This document shows positions 33,572 through 45,559 of a stretch of DNA of 64,000 nucleotides, in pieces. Within the stretch, counting starts at the first letter, position 1, and every line of letters begins with the position of its first letter. This DNA comes from Coix lacryma-jobi var. lacryma-jobi (Eukaryota; Streptophyta; Magnoliopsida; Poales; Poaceae), in assembly GCA_009763385.1 (NCBI GenBank), contig CM019828.1, forward strand, positions 19,496,822 to 19,560,821, read 5' to 3'. A program made the translations under genes and the position numbers. The notes below the pieces were generated by a model. The model saw only the letters and a program-made list of their open reading frames with translations, ran no database searches and was not told the origin of the DNA.

Positions 33572-36500
33572 CTAAAAGGGGAAACACACACCAAGCTCAC
33601 CTCTCAACCTAGCAAAAGTCGATTGGTCTAAAGGCTTGGTGAAAATATCAGCCAACTGATGATGAGTATCGACATGGCGAAGGTCGATATCACCCTTCTC
33701 ATAGTGATCTCGCAGGAAATGAAAGCGCACATCAATGTGTTTAGTCTTAGAGTGCAGCACGGGGTTCTTAGCAACGCTAATAGCACTCGTGCTATCACAA
33801 AGCAAAGGAACGCGAGAAAAGCTCAGACCAAAATCATGCAAAGTGGCCATCATCCAAAGCAACTGGGAACAGCAGCTAGCCACAGCAACATACTCAGCCT
33901 CCGTGGTAGACTGGGCGACACTAGATTGCTTGCAAGAAGACCACGATACAAGAGAAGAACCAATAAACTGACAAGTCCCAGAAGTGGACTTGCGATCAAT
34001 ACGACAACCAGCAAAATCGGCATCAGAATAACCACAAAGGGAGAGGGTGGAGGAAGCAGAATACCAAATCCCAAACTCTGGAGTGAAGCATAAGTACCTC
34101 ATAATGCGCTTGACCGCCTGACGGTGAGAAGTGCGTGGCGACGACTGAAATCGCGCGCACAGACACACCGCAAACTGGATGTCCGGGTGTGTCGCCGTCA
34201 GGTACAGCAGCGACCCGATCATACCTCGGTACTCCTTCTGGTCCACAGCTTCTCCATCCACATCCGCATCCAGGGCCGCCGTGGTTGGCATGGGTGTTGG
34301 AAGAGGCTTGGCCTCACCCATGTCGAACTTCTTCAGAATGTCCTTAGTGTACTTGCCCTGGTGCACGAACGTCCCCTCTCGGGATTGCTTGATTTGCAAC
34401 CCGAGGAAAAACGTCAACTCGCCCATCATGCTCATCTCAAACTCCCTGCTCATAGTGTCTGCAAACTTGGCAACCAAAGCGTGAGAAGAACCACCGAAAA
34501 TGATATCAACCACGTAAATTTGGACCAAGAGAGTGTCATTGCCTTGCTTGAGGAGAAAAAGTGTTTTATCCACACATCCCATTTTAAAACCCTTAGCAAG
34601 CAAAAAGGTTTTCAACCTATCATACCAGGCTCTAGAGGCTTGTTTCAAACCATACAAAGCTTTGTGAAGTTTAAAAACATGGTTTGGAAACTTGGGATTT
34701 TCGAAACCGGGGGGTTGTCTCACATATACTTCTTCTTCTATGTAGTAGTTTAAAAAGGCACTCTTGACATCCATTTGAAAAAGTTTAAACCCTTTGGATG
34801 CAGCAAAAGCCAAGAGTATCCTAATCGCCTCCAAACGAGCTACAGGAGCAAATGTCTCCTCATAGTCTATTCCCTCCTTCTGACTATACCCCTGGGCTAC
34901 TAGTCTGGCCTTGTTTCTCACAACATGGCCATCCTCTCCTTGTTTGTTTTTGAAAACCCATTTTGTCCCAATAGGGTGACACTCAGGAGGAGGTGGAACC
35001 AGAACCCAAACCCGATTTCTCTCAAAGTTTTCAAGTTCCTCATGCATGGCATTGACCCAATCTGGATCAGATAAAGCATGTCCAACATCTCGGGGTTCAA
35101 AATCAGCAACAAATGCAGAATCAACAAAGTGAGAGATTTGTTGTGACCTTGACCGAGTGACACGTTCGCCAATGCTGCCGATCATCTGCTGAGGCGGGTG
35201 TTGGCGCTGAATGTGTCGTGGCGCCTCTCGAGCTGATGTAGCCTCCCCCTCAACAGCAGCTGGTGCCTCCTCGGGTACAAAAGGTACCGCTCGAGGTGGC
35301 GGATCCCACGGCCCCCAAGTAGTCGAAGAAGAGGGATCGGGGCCGTGAGTGGTAGTAGAGGCCGCTCTTTGCGGCACAGCAGGTGGAGGAGGTGCTGGGT
35401 CATCCATCCCTTCAGCACCCTCTTCCTCGTCATCAAAAAGAGGCTCGCCAACCTCATGATCACCTACACACTCAAAACGAGAAGAAGGACAAACCATTGT
35501 CTCGTCGAAGGTGACATCTGATGTCTCCATGACTCGGTTAGTATCAAAGTTAAGTACACGATATGCGCGAGTATGAGTGCCATAACCCAAAAATACACCG
35601 TCAGAAGAACGAGACTCAAACTTGTCCAAGTTGCCCTTTTGGAGAATAAAACAATGGCAACCGAAAACTCGAAAATAACTCACCTTGGGCAGTTTTCCAA
35701 AACGCAACTCATAAGAAGTCTTTTTCAAGAAAGCTCGGAGAAAAATGCGATTGGAAATATAGCATGCAGTGCTCATTGCTTCGGCCCAATATCGCCTAGG
35801 AGTCCTATGCTCATCGAGCATCGTCCTAGCCATCTCAACAAGGGTCCGATTCTTCCTCTCTACAACACCATTCTGTGGCGGTGTGTAGGGGGAAGAAAAC
35901 TGATGCTCTAAACCCAAAGAGTTACAAAACTTCTCAAAATCTGAATTCTTGAATTCGGAACCATTATCACTTCTAATAGCTCGCATTGAGTTCAAAGGGA
36001 ACTCATTCTGAAGACGCAAAATCAGATTGCAAGCAAAAGAGAAAGTCTCAGTCTTCTCAGCTAAAAAGAAAACCCACGAATATCTCGAAAAGTCGTCAAC
36101 AACAACAAGTACATACCACTTCCCCCCAACCGAGCTCACCCGAGCCGGACCAACGAGATCCATGTGTAAAAGGTCTCCTGGGCGCTTGGTCATGACCTGA
36201 GTCACTGGATGGTGGGGAGCGGCTACCATCTTCCCATGTCTACAAGAGTGGCAAACAAGATCCTTCTCCATGGACAACTTGGGCAATCCTCGGATTAAGC
36301 CAAGTGAACTAAGCCTTGCAAGCAAGTCAAAGCTCAAGTGACCAAGTCTCCTATGCCACTTCCAAAGATCAGAGGAGGAAGGTCCAACCACAAGACAAAG
36401 AGAAGTTCCAAAAGACTCCAAGAAATTCGCACGAAAGACTTTCCCAAAGGGCGAAATCATACATACAAGATTGCCCCGAGGATCCAAAATACGACTGAGA

Positions 36501-36766
36501 TTCGGTTTAAAACGAATCTCATAGTCATCATCAAAGAGTTGCGAAACAGAAAGAAGGTTAAAATGCAAGTTAGAAACAAGAGCAACATCGTGCAACACAA
36601 AGTGCTCATTAACTCGCACCGACCCACGAGACAATACTTTACCTTTGCTATTGTCGCCGAAGGTGATAAACTCCTTTCCGGCGACCGGACTAAGACTGAA
36701 GAACCACTTGGCGTTTCCGGTCATGTGCCTCGAACAACCGGAATCCACCAACCAAACGTTCTCCAA
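33572..36766 (-). pseudogene. Sire-3 pol: open for 1064 codons, RT active site mutated
   Basis: A single uninterrupted frame. The protease motif VDSGCSRHM is at residues 7-15, followed by the GAG-pre-integrase finger (HRRLGHLS, CHSCRHGK). The integrase triad region shows HMDLVGP, RSDNGSEF and NGVVERKN. RT covers about 600-860 and RNase H has SDADFAGC, TTEAEY and KHIDVRFHFLRD near the C-terminus. The RT core that should read YVDD reads YVVD (34505-34516, residue 753 Val), so one of the two catalytic aspartates is lost by a single A-to-T change; Sire-2 keeps both. The listed start is the first residue of the open frame, a TTG. The natural start may be the upstream stop-start overlap. Polymerase activity is not expected. 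Confidence 0.9.
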
Positions 36767-36780
36767 TCGTTTTACCTACA

Positions 36781-39392
36781 TCAATAAAAAGACATAGAGT
36801 GAGCATACGGTCCAACACTGGGGTTAGTGAAGTAGGGAGAATACCAGTGTTGGGCTGGTTGCTCAAAAGAACGGTTAGCAGAAAAACCATTCCTAGCACG
36901 TCTACGGGAAGAGCGATCACCACGTAGAGGAAAACGTGGTCCGCTAAGGGTGGAGCGTCCATCGCGATACTCAAAACGCGGTGGAGGGAAACACTCAACT
37001 ACAAAGCCACTGCCACGGGGTCCATAGCCCACAACTGCAGGCTCCCGCCGGGCACGACCTCCTCGCGGCCTAGGCCTAGGAACTTGAGGTTTTGGACCTC
37101 TAGGCCTAGCAGCATGCCTCTAAACATTCGACACATGTACATCATGGAAAGGATGGTATATGTCCGTGTTGTTCATCTCCTTTGCGCCTCTCTCTTGCGC
37201 CGAAAGCAAAACTCACTCAAGTGTCCATCTCTCCCATAGTGCTCACAATGGTACCTCACTGCTCTCAAAGGGGGTTGTTGGTACTCACGGTAGTGGGTGT
37301 GGATCACTTTGCCCTTCTGTGGTATGAGCTCCTCTTGGATAGGTGGCATGGTGTCAGGCTTGTTTTTCAGGTGGTTGGGCTTGGGATGCCATGTCTGTTT
37401 CTTGGGTGGAGCTCTCGGAGGTTCTACAACCATTCCATCCTTGGTGTTAGGCTTGAGAGGCTCTTTGGGTGGAATCTTAGTAAGCTTGGGAGTAGTGGTG
37501 GAGTTGGGCTTCTCACATGGGTTAAGACCACTCGACTCTCCAATCTTGCCAAAAGATGAAACATCAACACCTGAAGCAAATCCTATACCTGGACCTCCAG
37601 CAGCACGCTTGAATTGGGAGATCATCATCCCAAGCTGCGGCTCACCACTAGACACCCATGACAAGATGGTCCGAAGGTATGTGTTTTCCTCCTCGGTTTG
37701 CATCTTGTCATGCTTCACGTTGGCTATTTCCATCTCCAAGCCCTCACACAGAACACACCTAGCCACACACGTGCTATCCGAGCTGGCCTTCTCAAAAGAC
37801 ACAATCTTGGCATTCTTCTTTGCCAACTCGGATTGCAAGCCCGCACAGGACTTGCACGCACCCAACAGTGAGGATCTAGCCTTCAGCTCATCCACCTCTC
37901 CTATCAACACAACATACTTACTTCTCAAAGTGAGAAGGTCAGTCATGTGTGTGGAGCACATCTCACACTCCTCCTCGGTGACAACAACGGTGGACTTGAC
38001 AGATTCTAGTTCCTTCACCGTATCCTCCCACTTCTGCTTAAACTCCTTCCACTCTCTAGCAGCGCGCCTAAGCAACTTATCTTGACTAAGAAGGGCGGCA
38101 GCAAGCTTCTCGACCTCAGCAGAAAGCTCATCGGGGGTCAGAGATACCTGGGAGGTGTCGTCATCGTCGTCGTTCCGAGGGATCTCCTCCAGCTCGCCGT
38201 CGACCTCCTTGCCGAGGGCCATGGTGCAGAAGCCCTCGTCGTCGGCGAAGAAGCAGAGGCCATTGAGCTTGTCCTCGATCCTCTTCTTCTTCTTGGACTC
38301 GTCGTCACTCGAGGAAGCAGAGTCGTCATCTGAGTCGTCGACGTCGCTGAGCGTGGCGAAGAATGCACGCTGCTCAGCCTAGGCCTTCTCCAAGTACTTC
38401 GTCTTGATGTACTCCTTGTTGAAGCCGCCCTTCCGCTTGTGCTTCGCGGGGACGTACTTCTCCTTGCGCTTGCCGGAGTCGTACTTGTGCCCATGATTCG
38501 CCTTGCCGAAGATCTGCTTGTTCTTGTTCGGGCAATTGGTGATGAAGTGGTTGGGGTCGCCGCACTCGAAACATCCTGAGCGTCCTCCTCCGCAGCGACG
38601 GTTCATGCAGTTGTTGTGGAACCGCGAGAACCGGTTGGCGAGCAATGCCAGCTCGTCATCCCCCATGAACTCCAGCTGCTCCTCTGTGATAGAAAGAAGA
38701 GAGGAAAGTGCAAAGCCTCCAGAGGTGTTAGCAGAAGAGCCAGAAAGCAAAGCCATCGATGGGCCAGAAGGATTCTCATAAGAAGCCCTCGCCATGGCAT
38801 CGATCTCACTGGACTTGAGCTTACTAAAGAGCTCATCGCACGTGAGGGTCTCATAGTTAGGCGATTCGATGATCGCCTGAACCTTGGAATCCCACACCGA
38901 CCGATCAAGGGTATGTAAAAGCTTCAAAGCCCTCTCATGATCGTCGAAAGGCAATAGCTCCTTGTTAGCCCTCATCCTGTTGACAATCACCTGAAAGCGA
39001 GCGAATAAACTTTCTATGCTCTCGCCAGGCATATGTCGAAAGTTCTCATACTCTCGCTTGAACGACTCGTAGAGACGGGTTTTGACTTGAGTGGTTCCCT
39101 CATGGAAACGCATGAGGGTAGCCCAAATCTCCCGAGCCGTAGCGAGGTGAGAAACGCGATCAAACTCACTCATGCTCAGGCATGAGAAAAGAGCATTACG
39201 GGCTCGACTATTGGCATCGTGCCCATCGATTTGATGCAGAGTGGCACGAGCAGCCAAGACCACGTAATCGGCAGAGTTGCAAATATCCCAGATGGAAGCA
39301 CCCAAAATCTGCAGATAGGCCGACATGCGTATCTTTCAATATGCATAGTTCGTCCCATCGAAAAACGGCGGTTTGCCCACGCCGCGATCCAT
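36781..39392 (-). pseudogene. Sire-3 gag, with two nonsense codons
   Basis: ATG at 39390-39392. TGA at 39336-39338 replaces the Trp before KIRMSAYL, and TAG at 38379-38381 follows TKYLEKA. The frame otherwise runs to 37173. It has a UBN2-type gag, a CCHC knuckle (CFECGDPNHFITNC), an acidic Ser/Asp stretch, a coiled coil with CxxC pairs (ECEMCSTH, ACKSCAGL, RCVLCEGL) and a second knuckle-like motif (CEHYGRDGHLSEFC). The last segment (37032-36781, another frame) ends in SMSFY-TGA and overlaps the pol frame by one base shift. Confidence 0.85.
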
Positions 39393-39442
39393 GTCGCCTT
39401 CTGTGGATCTGGAACCGGCTAAGGTGGAAGATCCTTAACCCG

Positions 39443-39454
39443 CTCTGATACCAA
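39443..39454 (-). promoter_or_regulatory. Sire-3 primer binding site
   Basis: The plus strand gctctgataccaa, read on minus, gives tggtatcagagc, the initiator tRNA-Met site, adjacent to the 5' LTR. Confidence 0.88.
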
Positions 39455-39455
39455 T

Positions 39456-41342
39456 TAAAGGACCAAAAGTGCTACCAGAAAGCGATCAGAGGGGGGGGGG
39501 TGAATGGAAGCTTCAAATTCTCCTTTCAGAAACTTGTTGCCTATGTCCCAGAGAATCAACCCCAGAAACAAACCCTAGAGCTTGCAGGTGTCCACGACCC
39601 TAGATGTAGGGTGGATGCTTCTGAGAAGCACAGCGGGACACTACACAACCCTAGAAACCTAGTGCAAAAGACAAAAGTCAAATCCGACAATCGAATGAGC
39701 AAAGCACGGACAAAACTGCACAGAAACAGTATTGACCGGACTCACCCTGCGTCCGGTCAACACCCACCGGACGCGTCCGGTCGAGCAAGAATGAGTTTGG
39801 GACCTTACTGTTTCTGACCGGACTCAGTGACACTGTGAGTCCAGTCGAGACTTCAGCGTCCGGTCGGTTCTGACAAACACCGTGAACAGTAGAAGAGGCG
39901 AGTCCGGTCAAGGAGTGAAAGGAGCGTCCGGTCAAGGTGCGAAATAGAACAGTGAAATGTTCATCGACCGGACTCACTCTCTGGCGTCCGATCAGTTTGA
40001 GCTGAGCGTCCGGTCACCCTGAAACTGGGCAGTTCGTCCACCGATTTCACTCGATCTCACCCAAAACGAATCCTCTAGGGATCAAACTTGGTGAGATGAG
40101 TCACAAGGAGGATAGTGAGCTATCTCTAGGAGATCATGGCTTGAACCTATCTCCAAATCGATGAACCGAAGAAATTCGAGGGAAGGGAGAAAAACTTGAC
40201 CTGGAACGAAAATCGATCGATCTGCTAGGTCGTGAGGTTAGAGGTGAATTCCTTCGGTGGAAAGAAGTGCCTCACGATCTAGAACATCTCTGTTCAAACG
40301 GAATCACAAAAGACGCAACGAACAAAGAGATCAATCGATGGGGAAAACATGGAGAAAAGTAATCCGCGATGAACTAGAACAAAACGCAAATCACAACCAC
40401 GAATTTGCAATCGTGTGGCTACCACACGCTACAACAGTGAGATTACGGTCTCACTTCCTCAAAATCTCACGAACACAGAGGTATGATTGTCTTCTCTGTG
40501 GATCTCAGTTTGCTACCACAGAGGATGGGGAGAGCAGGAAAACCTAGAAGACAAAATAGCGAATGACTGAGATAGGATGGGAGGTGGGTGTCTCCCTCTA
40601 CTTATCCTAATTCTAATTCCCACTCTACCCCTAACTAATTACAGAGCGAGCCAGCTAAACCCTAGGGTTATTCTGGACCAACTCAAGGTAGATGGTGACC
40701 CGACGGCCACGCCCGCACAACTGGTAGCGTTGCCTCGACGCAACCTCACCGATTGCCGCCACGTGCCGCCTCCGCTCTGACTGTCCTTTTCCCGGACTTC
40801 GCCCCCAGTTTTGAGGCCCAAACCGGGAAACCAGCCTTCACGATCAACCCCCAGTTTTGAGGACCAAACCTGGAATCCAGCCGTCCATCGCCTGAGTTTT
40901 GTGGCCCAAACTCAGCAAACCCGCAGCACCCAGGTTTTGAGGCCCAAACCTGGAAACCGTCCACTCGGTGGTTTTTCTGTGGCTCAACCACCAAACCGAG
41001 CCGTCGAGGGGATGCACCGCCTGTGCACCCCGTCCATCGACACGTGTCCCCAGGTCCTCGACCCGAGCAACACCGTGCCTGCAAGTCTTCGCTCGTCGCT
41101 GTCTCAGGCTGCCAGCCACCATAGCTGATCCTCAGGCCACCGGTCCCTCAGTCCATGCCTCACGTCCGCCCTTCGCCACTCTCGGTCCATCGGCACGGCA
41201 CGTCTCTACTTGACCTTCACCTTGCCTTTGATCACTGTATCCGTGCTCGACACCTGCACAACACAAGCCAAAGAACATGCGCATTATCCTAGTTGACAAT
41301 CACTCATCACTCAGAGACTCGGCATACACCCATGTATCCGCA
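39456..41342 (-). repeat. Sire-3 5' LTR
   Basis: 1887 bp, closely similar to 30042-31933. The inner end has a G-to-A change in the terminal dinucleotide (taaagg instead of tgaagg). The G run is 10 bases here. The hairpin units at about 40804-40955 are partly decayed on one arm (cccagttt opposite aaaccggg). Confidence 0.9.
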
Positions 41343-41347
41343 CATGA

Positions 41348-41570
41348 TCGGCTCGCTCCTATACCTGACGGCGACGAGGCCGGATATACAGTTTTCTGTG
41401 TGTCTGTGCGCTCGTTTTCAGGCGTCCCCTCGGACTTCCTACAAGCAAGCGGTCAAGCGCATCATGAGGTACCTCCGATACACTCCTGAGTTCGGACTTT
41501 GGTATTCTTCTTCGACCCTCTCGCTTTGTGGTTATTCTGATGCGGATTTTGCCGGCTCTCAGCTTGAGCG
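41348..41570 (+). pseudogene. Sire-2 RT/RNase H continuation
   Basis: The frame resumes after the catga duplication as IGSLLYLTATRPD and runs through RIMRYLRYTPEFGLWYSS and GYSDADFAG. It is cut at 41570 in the RNase H domain by the Gypsy-1 LTR. This proves that Sire-3 entered Sire-2 and that Gypsy-1 entered it separately. Confidence 0.9.
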
Positions 41571-43210
41571 TGTTTACACCGGATTTTTGACCGAGAAGTT
41601 TGATATTTTGTAAACATAAATGACCGATTAATTAAGGAAAAAGATCGGCCTAGAGATATAAAAGCTCGTGTGAGTCAAAGGTGGCCCGGAAGCTTCAGGT
41701 GGACCAGCACGGTAGGCTTCGAAGACGGGTCGGACTCGACCAAGGAGTTCAAGTTTGGGTCATATTTTATTTTTGCCTTTTTTGTAATCTACTCATGTTA
41801 GGGCAGGAGTCAACCGGGTTATAAATAGCTAGAAACCCGGATTTTGTAAAGAGACAATCAATCAAATACAACCGGCCCTCGGCCAAAAACCCTAGGAGTA
41901 GGAGTAACGTAGATCTCAGCGAGACCTTCAACCAGGCAGGGCTGCATCGGCATCGACCGACCTCTGGTTTGCTTGTAAGTTTTACCAATGGCTCGTGTCA
42001 TCGTGAAATAAGGCTGCATTGGCATCGACCAAACTCTTGTTAAGCTATGGCATGGCAAGTTATCGGTCTAAGCTTGTCCTTTGTAAGACTGTCTTGACTC
42101 TGATCAATCTCTTGCTTCGGTCAATCTTGGCTAGTTATCGGCTCTATTAGTTTGGCAAACTAATAGATTCACTAAGTTATCGATGTTGTTTTATGTTTTC
42201 ATTTATTTATTTTATATTTTAAACAACATCTTGCCCAATCAAGATTGACAAAGTAGCCACCGCTCAAAGGATGGTTAGTATCGGCTATTCTGAGGCTTAC
42301 ATGCTCGCAACAGAGGAAATAGCCGATACAAGCTCCTCATCGACTATTTTGCCAATCTTGATTGCCACATGTTGTGCGTTCGAGATATCCGGTAAAGGTG
42401 CGGTCTGATTTAAGAGCAAATAGATTTAATCCAGCATACCTATTACGGTTGTATTTCCGAACCCCACTGATATGTATGGTAGATTAAGTTTGTTTATCTT
42501 AGATCAAATCATGCTTTTATCTGGTAGATCTTGTTCGTGCCTCATGGACCCCGCATCGGTTGATATAGCCGATCCGGTTATGCGATCTTCACAATATGTT
42601 CTTTTAAGTGGTTTGAATTTGACGGATCTACTTTGTGCACGAGACGTGATCTAGCTTGACCATCATCAAGGCTGCATGGAGACACCCCACTGTTGATGTT
42701 TAAGTTATTTTATCGATCTATTTGCTATTATAGCTGTATGGAGACACCCCACTGTTAGTGGATAGAATTGCTCGTGTATTTAGTCGATATGTTGATTTCA
42801 TATCGTTTAAAGGTGCATATAGATCTTTAATATCTTTTTAAGCTTATCGGCTGTTTGTTTATTATAAGTATTTATTTCACACGTCATAGTCATATTCTCT
42901 TTCGTCATTTTATATTACAATTTGATGGGAGTTGACTCTTTAGTCAATATCCTAAAGACAAATGGCTATATCAGAGCCGCATAGTTTGGAACTGTCTGCA
43001 ACTAAACCGGCAGGTTCCACAATTTGACGATGTTTGTCTTCTCCTTGTCAATTACAGGTCAAATTGACTGGCACGCCCAAAGTCGATTTTGCTGAGAATC
43101 AGCACCACCGCCTGCTAAATGTTCAGGAGGTCAGGACCTGCTCTGCACTCCTCTGAGAACCTTGCACTCGGGTGTGTTCGGCGCATCCCGATCGAGATTT
43201 TGCGTCAACA
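41571..43210 (+). repeat. Gypsy-1 5' LTR
   Basis: It starts TGTTTACACCGG and ends GCGTCAACA, 1640 bp. TATA box ttataaatag at about 41819. The phrase ggagacaccccactgtt occurs twice (about 42678 and 42737). Its terminal bases resemble those of the Gypsy-2 LTR (TGTTAACACTGG..GTCAACA). Confidence 0.78.
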
Positions 43211-43251
43211 CATTCTTTTGGCACGCCCGGTGGGACACAATCGTCTGAATC

Positions 43252-44455
43252 ATGACTTTTGACAATGATGAAGTGCTGCACGTGAAGATGGAAGAACTCC
43301 CAGAGGAAACTCAGCGCTTAATAGGAGAAGCTATTGATCATTACAAACACTTATGCTTGCTAAGTTTCAGCAAAACCAGAGATAAGAAGGTCGTTCAGAA
43401 AACCCATCTTCCGAGAGTAGTCTTTGATGGTCATGCTGATCCAATGATCCAAGTCCAGTACAATGCCATGCAGGAAGTAATTGGCAAAGCAATGTCTGCC
43501 ACTTTGATGAACCACAATGAGGCTTTTCTCAACAGCCTCACAAATGCCATGAAGGAAGTTTTCAACATAAATGGCGATAGAAGAGGTCCAACATATGATA
43601 TTGGGAACAATCAAGGAGCTGGAACTTCTAATGGACCTCAGATCAATGGTTCAAATGGCAATGGAAACCAGATGATGATCAACCCTAGGGGCATGACATC
43701 GCAGCCAGTTCAACAGCCGATTATGAGTAATAACATATACTCATCGGCTACAAAAATAGCTCCTCAGGCAAGGCGAATCACAAGAGATTTCAACACACCG
43801 CCATATCAAGGGAACGTGGCATCTGGTGATATCCCTCAAGGGTATCATTATGTCTCTGACTTCTATACTTTGGATGCTCAAGAGAATCCCGGGTATAATG
43901 GCAACGCCTTCGGGGGGCAAAACATCGGCTACCAAAAGCCGGTGAATCAGATGGACCAGTTGATGAATCGGGTAACTGACCTAGTTCAAAAGCAATTCGG
44001 CTTTATGCCGAAATCTACAGTAACTGGTTATAAAAAGCCGTATCCAGAATGGTTTGATCAGGTTGTTCTTCCTCCAAGATATAGAATTCCTGATTTTTCA
44101 AAATTCACAGGAACTGGTTCAGTGTCAACCATGGAGCATATAACCCAGTTCTTAGTTCAGATTGGGGAGATCGGTGATGAACAGGCACTTAAAGTCAGGA
44201 TGTTCCCTCTTTCTTTATCTGGTTTTATCTTTCTCGTGGTTTTCATCTCTGCCACCTAACTCCATTCAGAGCTGGGATGATTTGGAAGATAAATTCCATA
44301 AATATTTCGGCTTTGGGGGTATTGGAAAAAGGCTTAGTGGATTTAATCGATACGAGGCAAACTAATAATGAGTCTGGATGCCAGTACCTCCAAAGATTCA
44401 GAGAGATGAAGAATCAATGCTATTCCTTGACATTGCCAGATTCAGAGGTGGTTAG
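43252..44455 (+). pseudogene. Gypsy-1 gag, first part
   Basis: ATG at 43252, 17 bp after the PBS-like motif. An Asn/Gly-rich, weakly conserved N-terminal half leads into the Retrotrans_gag core (YRIPDFSKFTG, then KVRMFPLSLSG). The frame shifts at about 44222 and again near 44310, after which SWFSSLPPNSIQSWDDLEDK and YLQRFREMKNQCYSL remain recognisable in other frames. It is cut at SEVV by the Gypsy-2 LTR. Confidence 0.85.
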
Positions 44456-45548
44456 TGTTAACACTGGAATTTCGCACGCATAAGAAGATGACAAGAGGGC
44501 CCAGTTGGCAGTAAGGAGAGCGTTCGGCAGATATCTTGGCGGTCGGTTAATCCCCAAAGTTTCGGCAAACGCCTATACAGTCGAACATCTTGCGAAGCAA
44601 TGACTTCATTCGGGAAGCGAATATGGCAGGTGGAATCGGCTCGTACGAGAGGAGCAAGGTGTTAGAGGACATCGAGGAAGAATTAGGACAAAGGCTTGTA
44701 TCTTTCTAGATTTTATTGTAAATCGTAATCGTCTAGGATTCATATCTCGTCCAGGGTATAAATATAAACCCTCGACCATTGTAAAACTGTCCAGGACATC
44801 GAGGAACAAATAGGAAAAAGGCTTTGATAAAACTAGGTATCGTGCGACAGATGCAGGTTTTAGATTAGTTTAACCATGCTTGTTTGTTTGTTCCTTCTTC
44901 ATGGACCCCAATTCGGCTGGTTTGCCGATTTTGGTTATGCTTATACGAGTAATGAGTTTTTATAGATCTATTCAAATATATGCATGCTTTTAGCTTGTTA
45001 TAATTAGATTGTATCATGCGGTGGATTAATCTAATTATAAGAAGTGGCGTAGACTCATAGCAAGTGGTATCATGCGGTGGATTAGCTTTGCTTGAGTTTA
45101 TACCTGACGGGTTTATGAAGACTAAACGTGCGGCAGATTAGTTGGATTGGCCTATGCATGTGTTATTTGAGTAGATCTATTTTGGCAAGTTACCTGTTTA
45201 CAACATCTCTAATCTGTTCGAGCATGTCTCCCTTTACATGTATTTTTCGACAGTTAATATAGTTTACATACTCTGTTTTCATACTTGCCGAATGATTTTA
45301 CAAACATGCTCTGACAGACAGCTTCTATAGTTGTGTGCCGTCGTGATTGGCTTTTAAAGCCGTACATATGGAACTGTCTGGTCTCACCCGGCACGTTCCA
45401 GAGGCATTCTCACGTTTTTATCCCTTGTTGGTTTTCAGGTCAAACCGACTGGCACGTCTCCGGAATCAACACACTCCGGGCACCCGATTGAAGCCAGCTT
45501 TTCGGCTTGCTGTGTGCTTGGCGCGAGGTGTCACGTTTTGCGTCAACA
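44456..45548 (+). repeat. Gypsy-2 5' LTR, internally deleted
   Basis: 1093 bp versus 1559 bp for the 3' copy. About 0.5 kb is missing at about 44790, and the junction holds a roughly 31-bp filler (44793-44823) nearly identical to gacatcgaggaagaaatagg-type sequence found upstream in the LTR. TATA box ggtataaatataaa at about 44755. Confidence 0.88.
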
Positions 45549-45559
45549 CACTTTTTGGC

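Larger units (their letters stand above)
30042..41342 (-). mobile_element. Sire-3: complete Sirevirus, minus strand, nested in Sire-2
   Basis: 11.3 kb with LTRs at 39456-41342 (5') and 30042-31933 (3'). A perfect 5-bp duplication, catga, flanks it (30037-30041 and 41343-41347), and the Sire-2 pol frame continues across it. It has a PBS, gag, pol, a long 3' non-coding region and a PPT in the expected order. LTRs differ by roughly 3 % over the first 600 bp by eye, mostly transitions, so insertion is not very recent. The gag has nonsense codons and RT has a mutated active site, so it is not autonomous. Confidence 0.93.
41571..44455 (+). mobile_element. Gypsy-1: Tat-type Gypsy element, left part
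   Basis: 5' LTR 41571-43210, a tggcacgcccggtgggac motif (about 43218-43235, PBS region) and the first part of gag. It is interrupted by Gypsy-2 at 44456 and resumes at 55097. The five bases before the LTR are gagcg. Confidence 0.82.

Noticed and set aside
37297..38085. 262-codon plus-strand frame opposite Sire-3 gag
   Set aside because: Shadow of the gag coiled-coil region on the minus strand; no domain.
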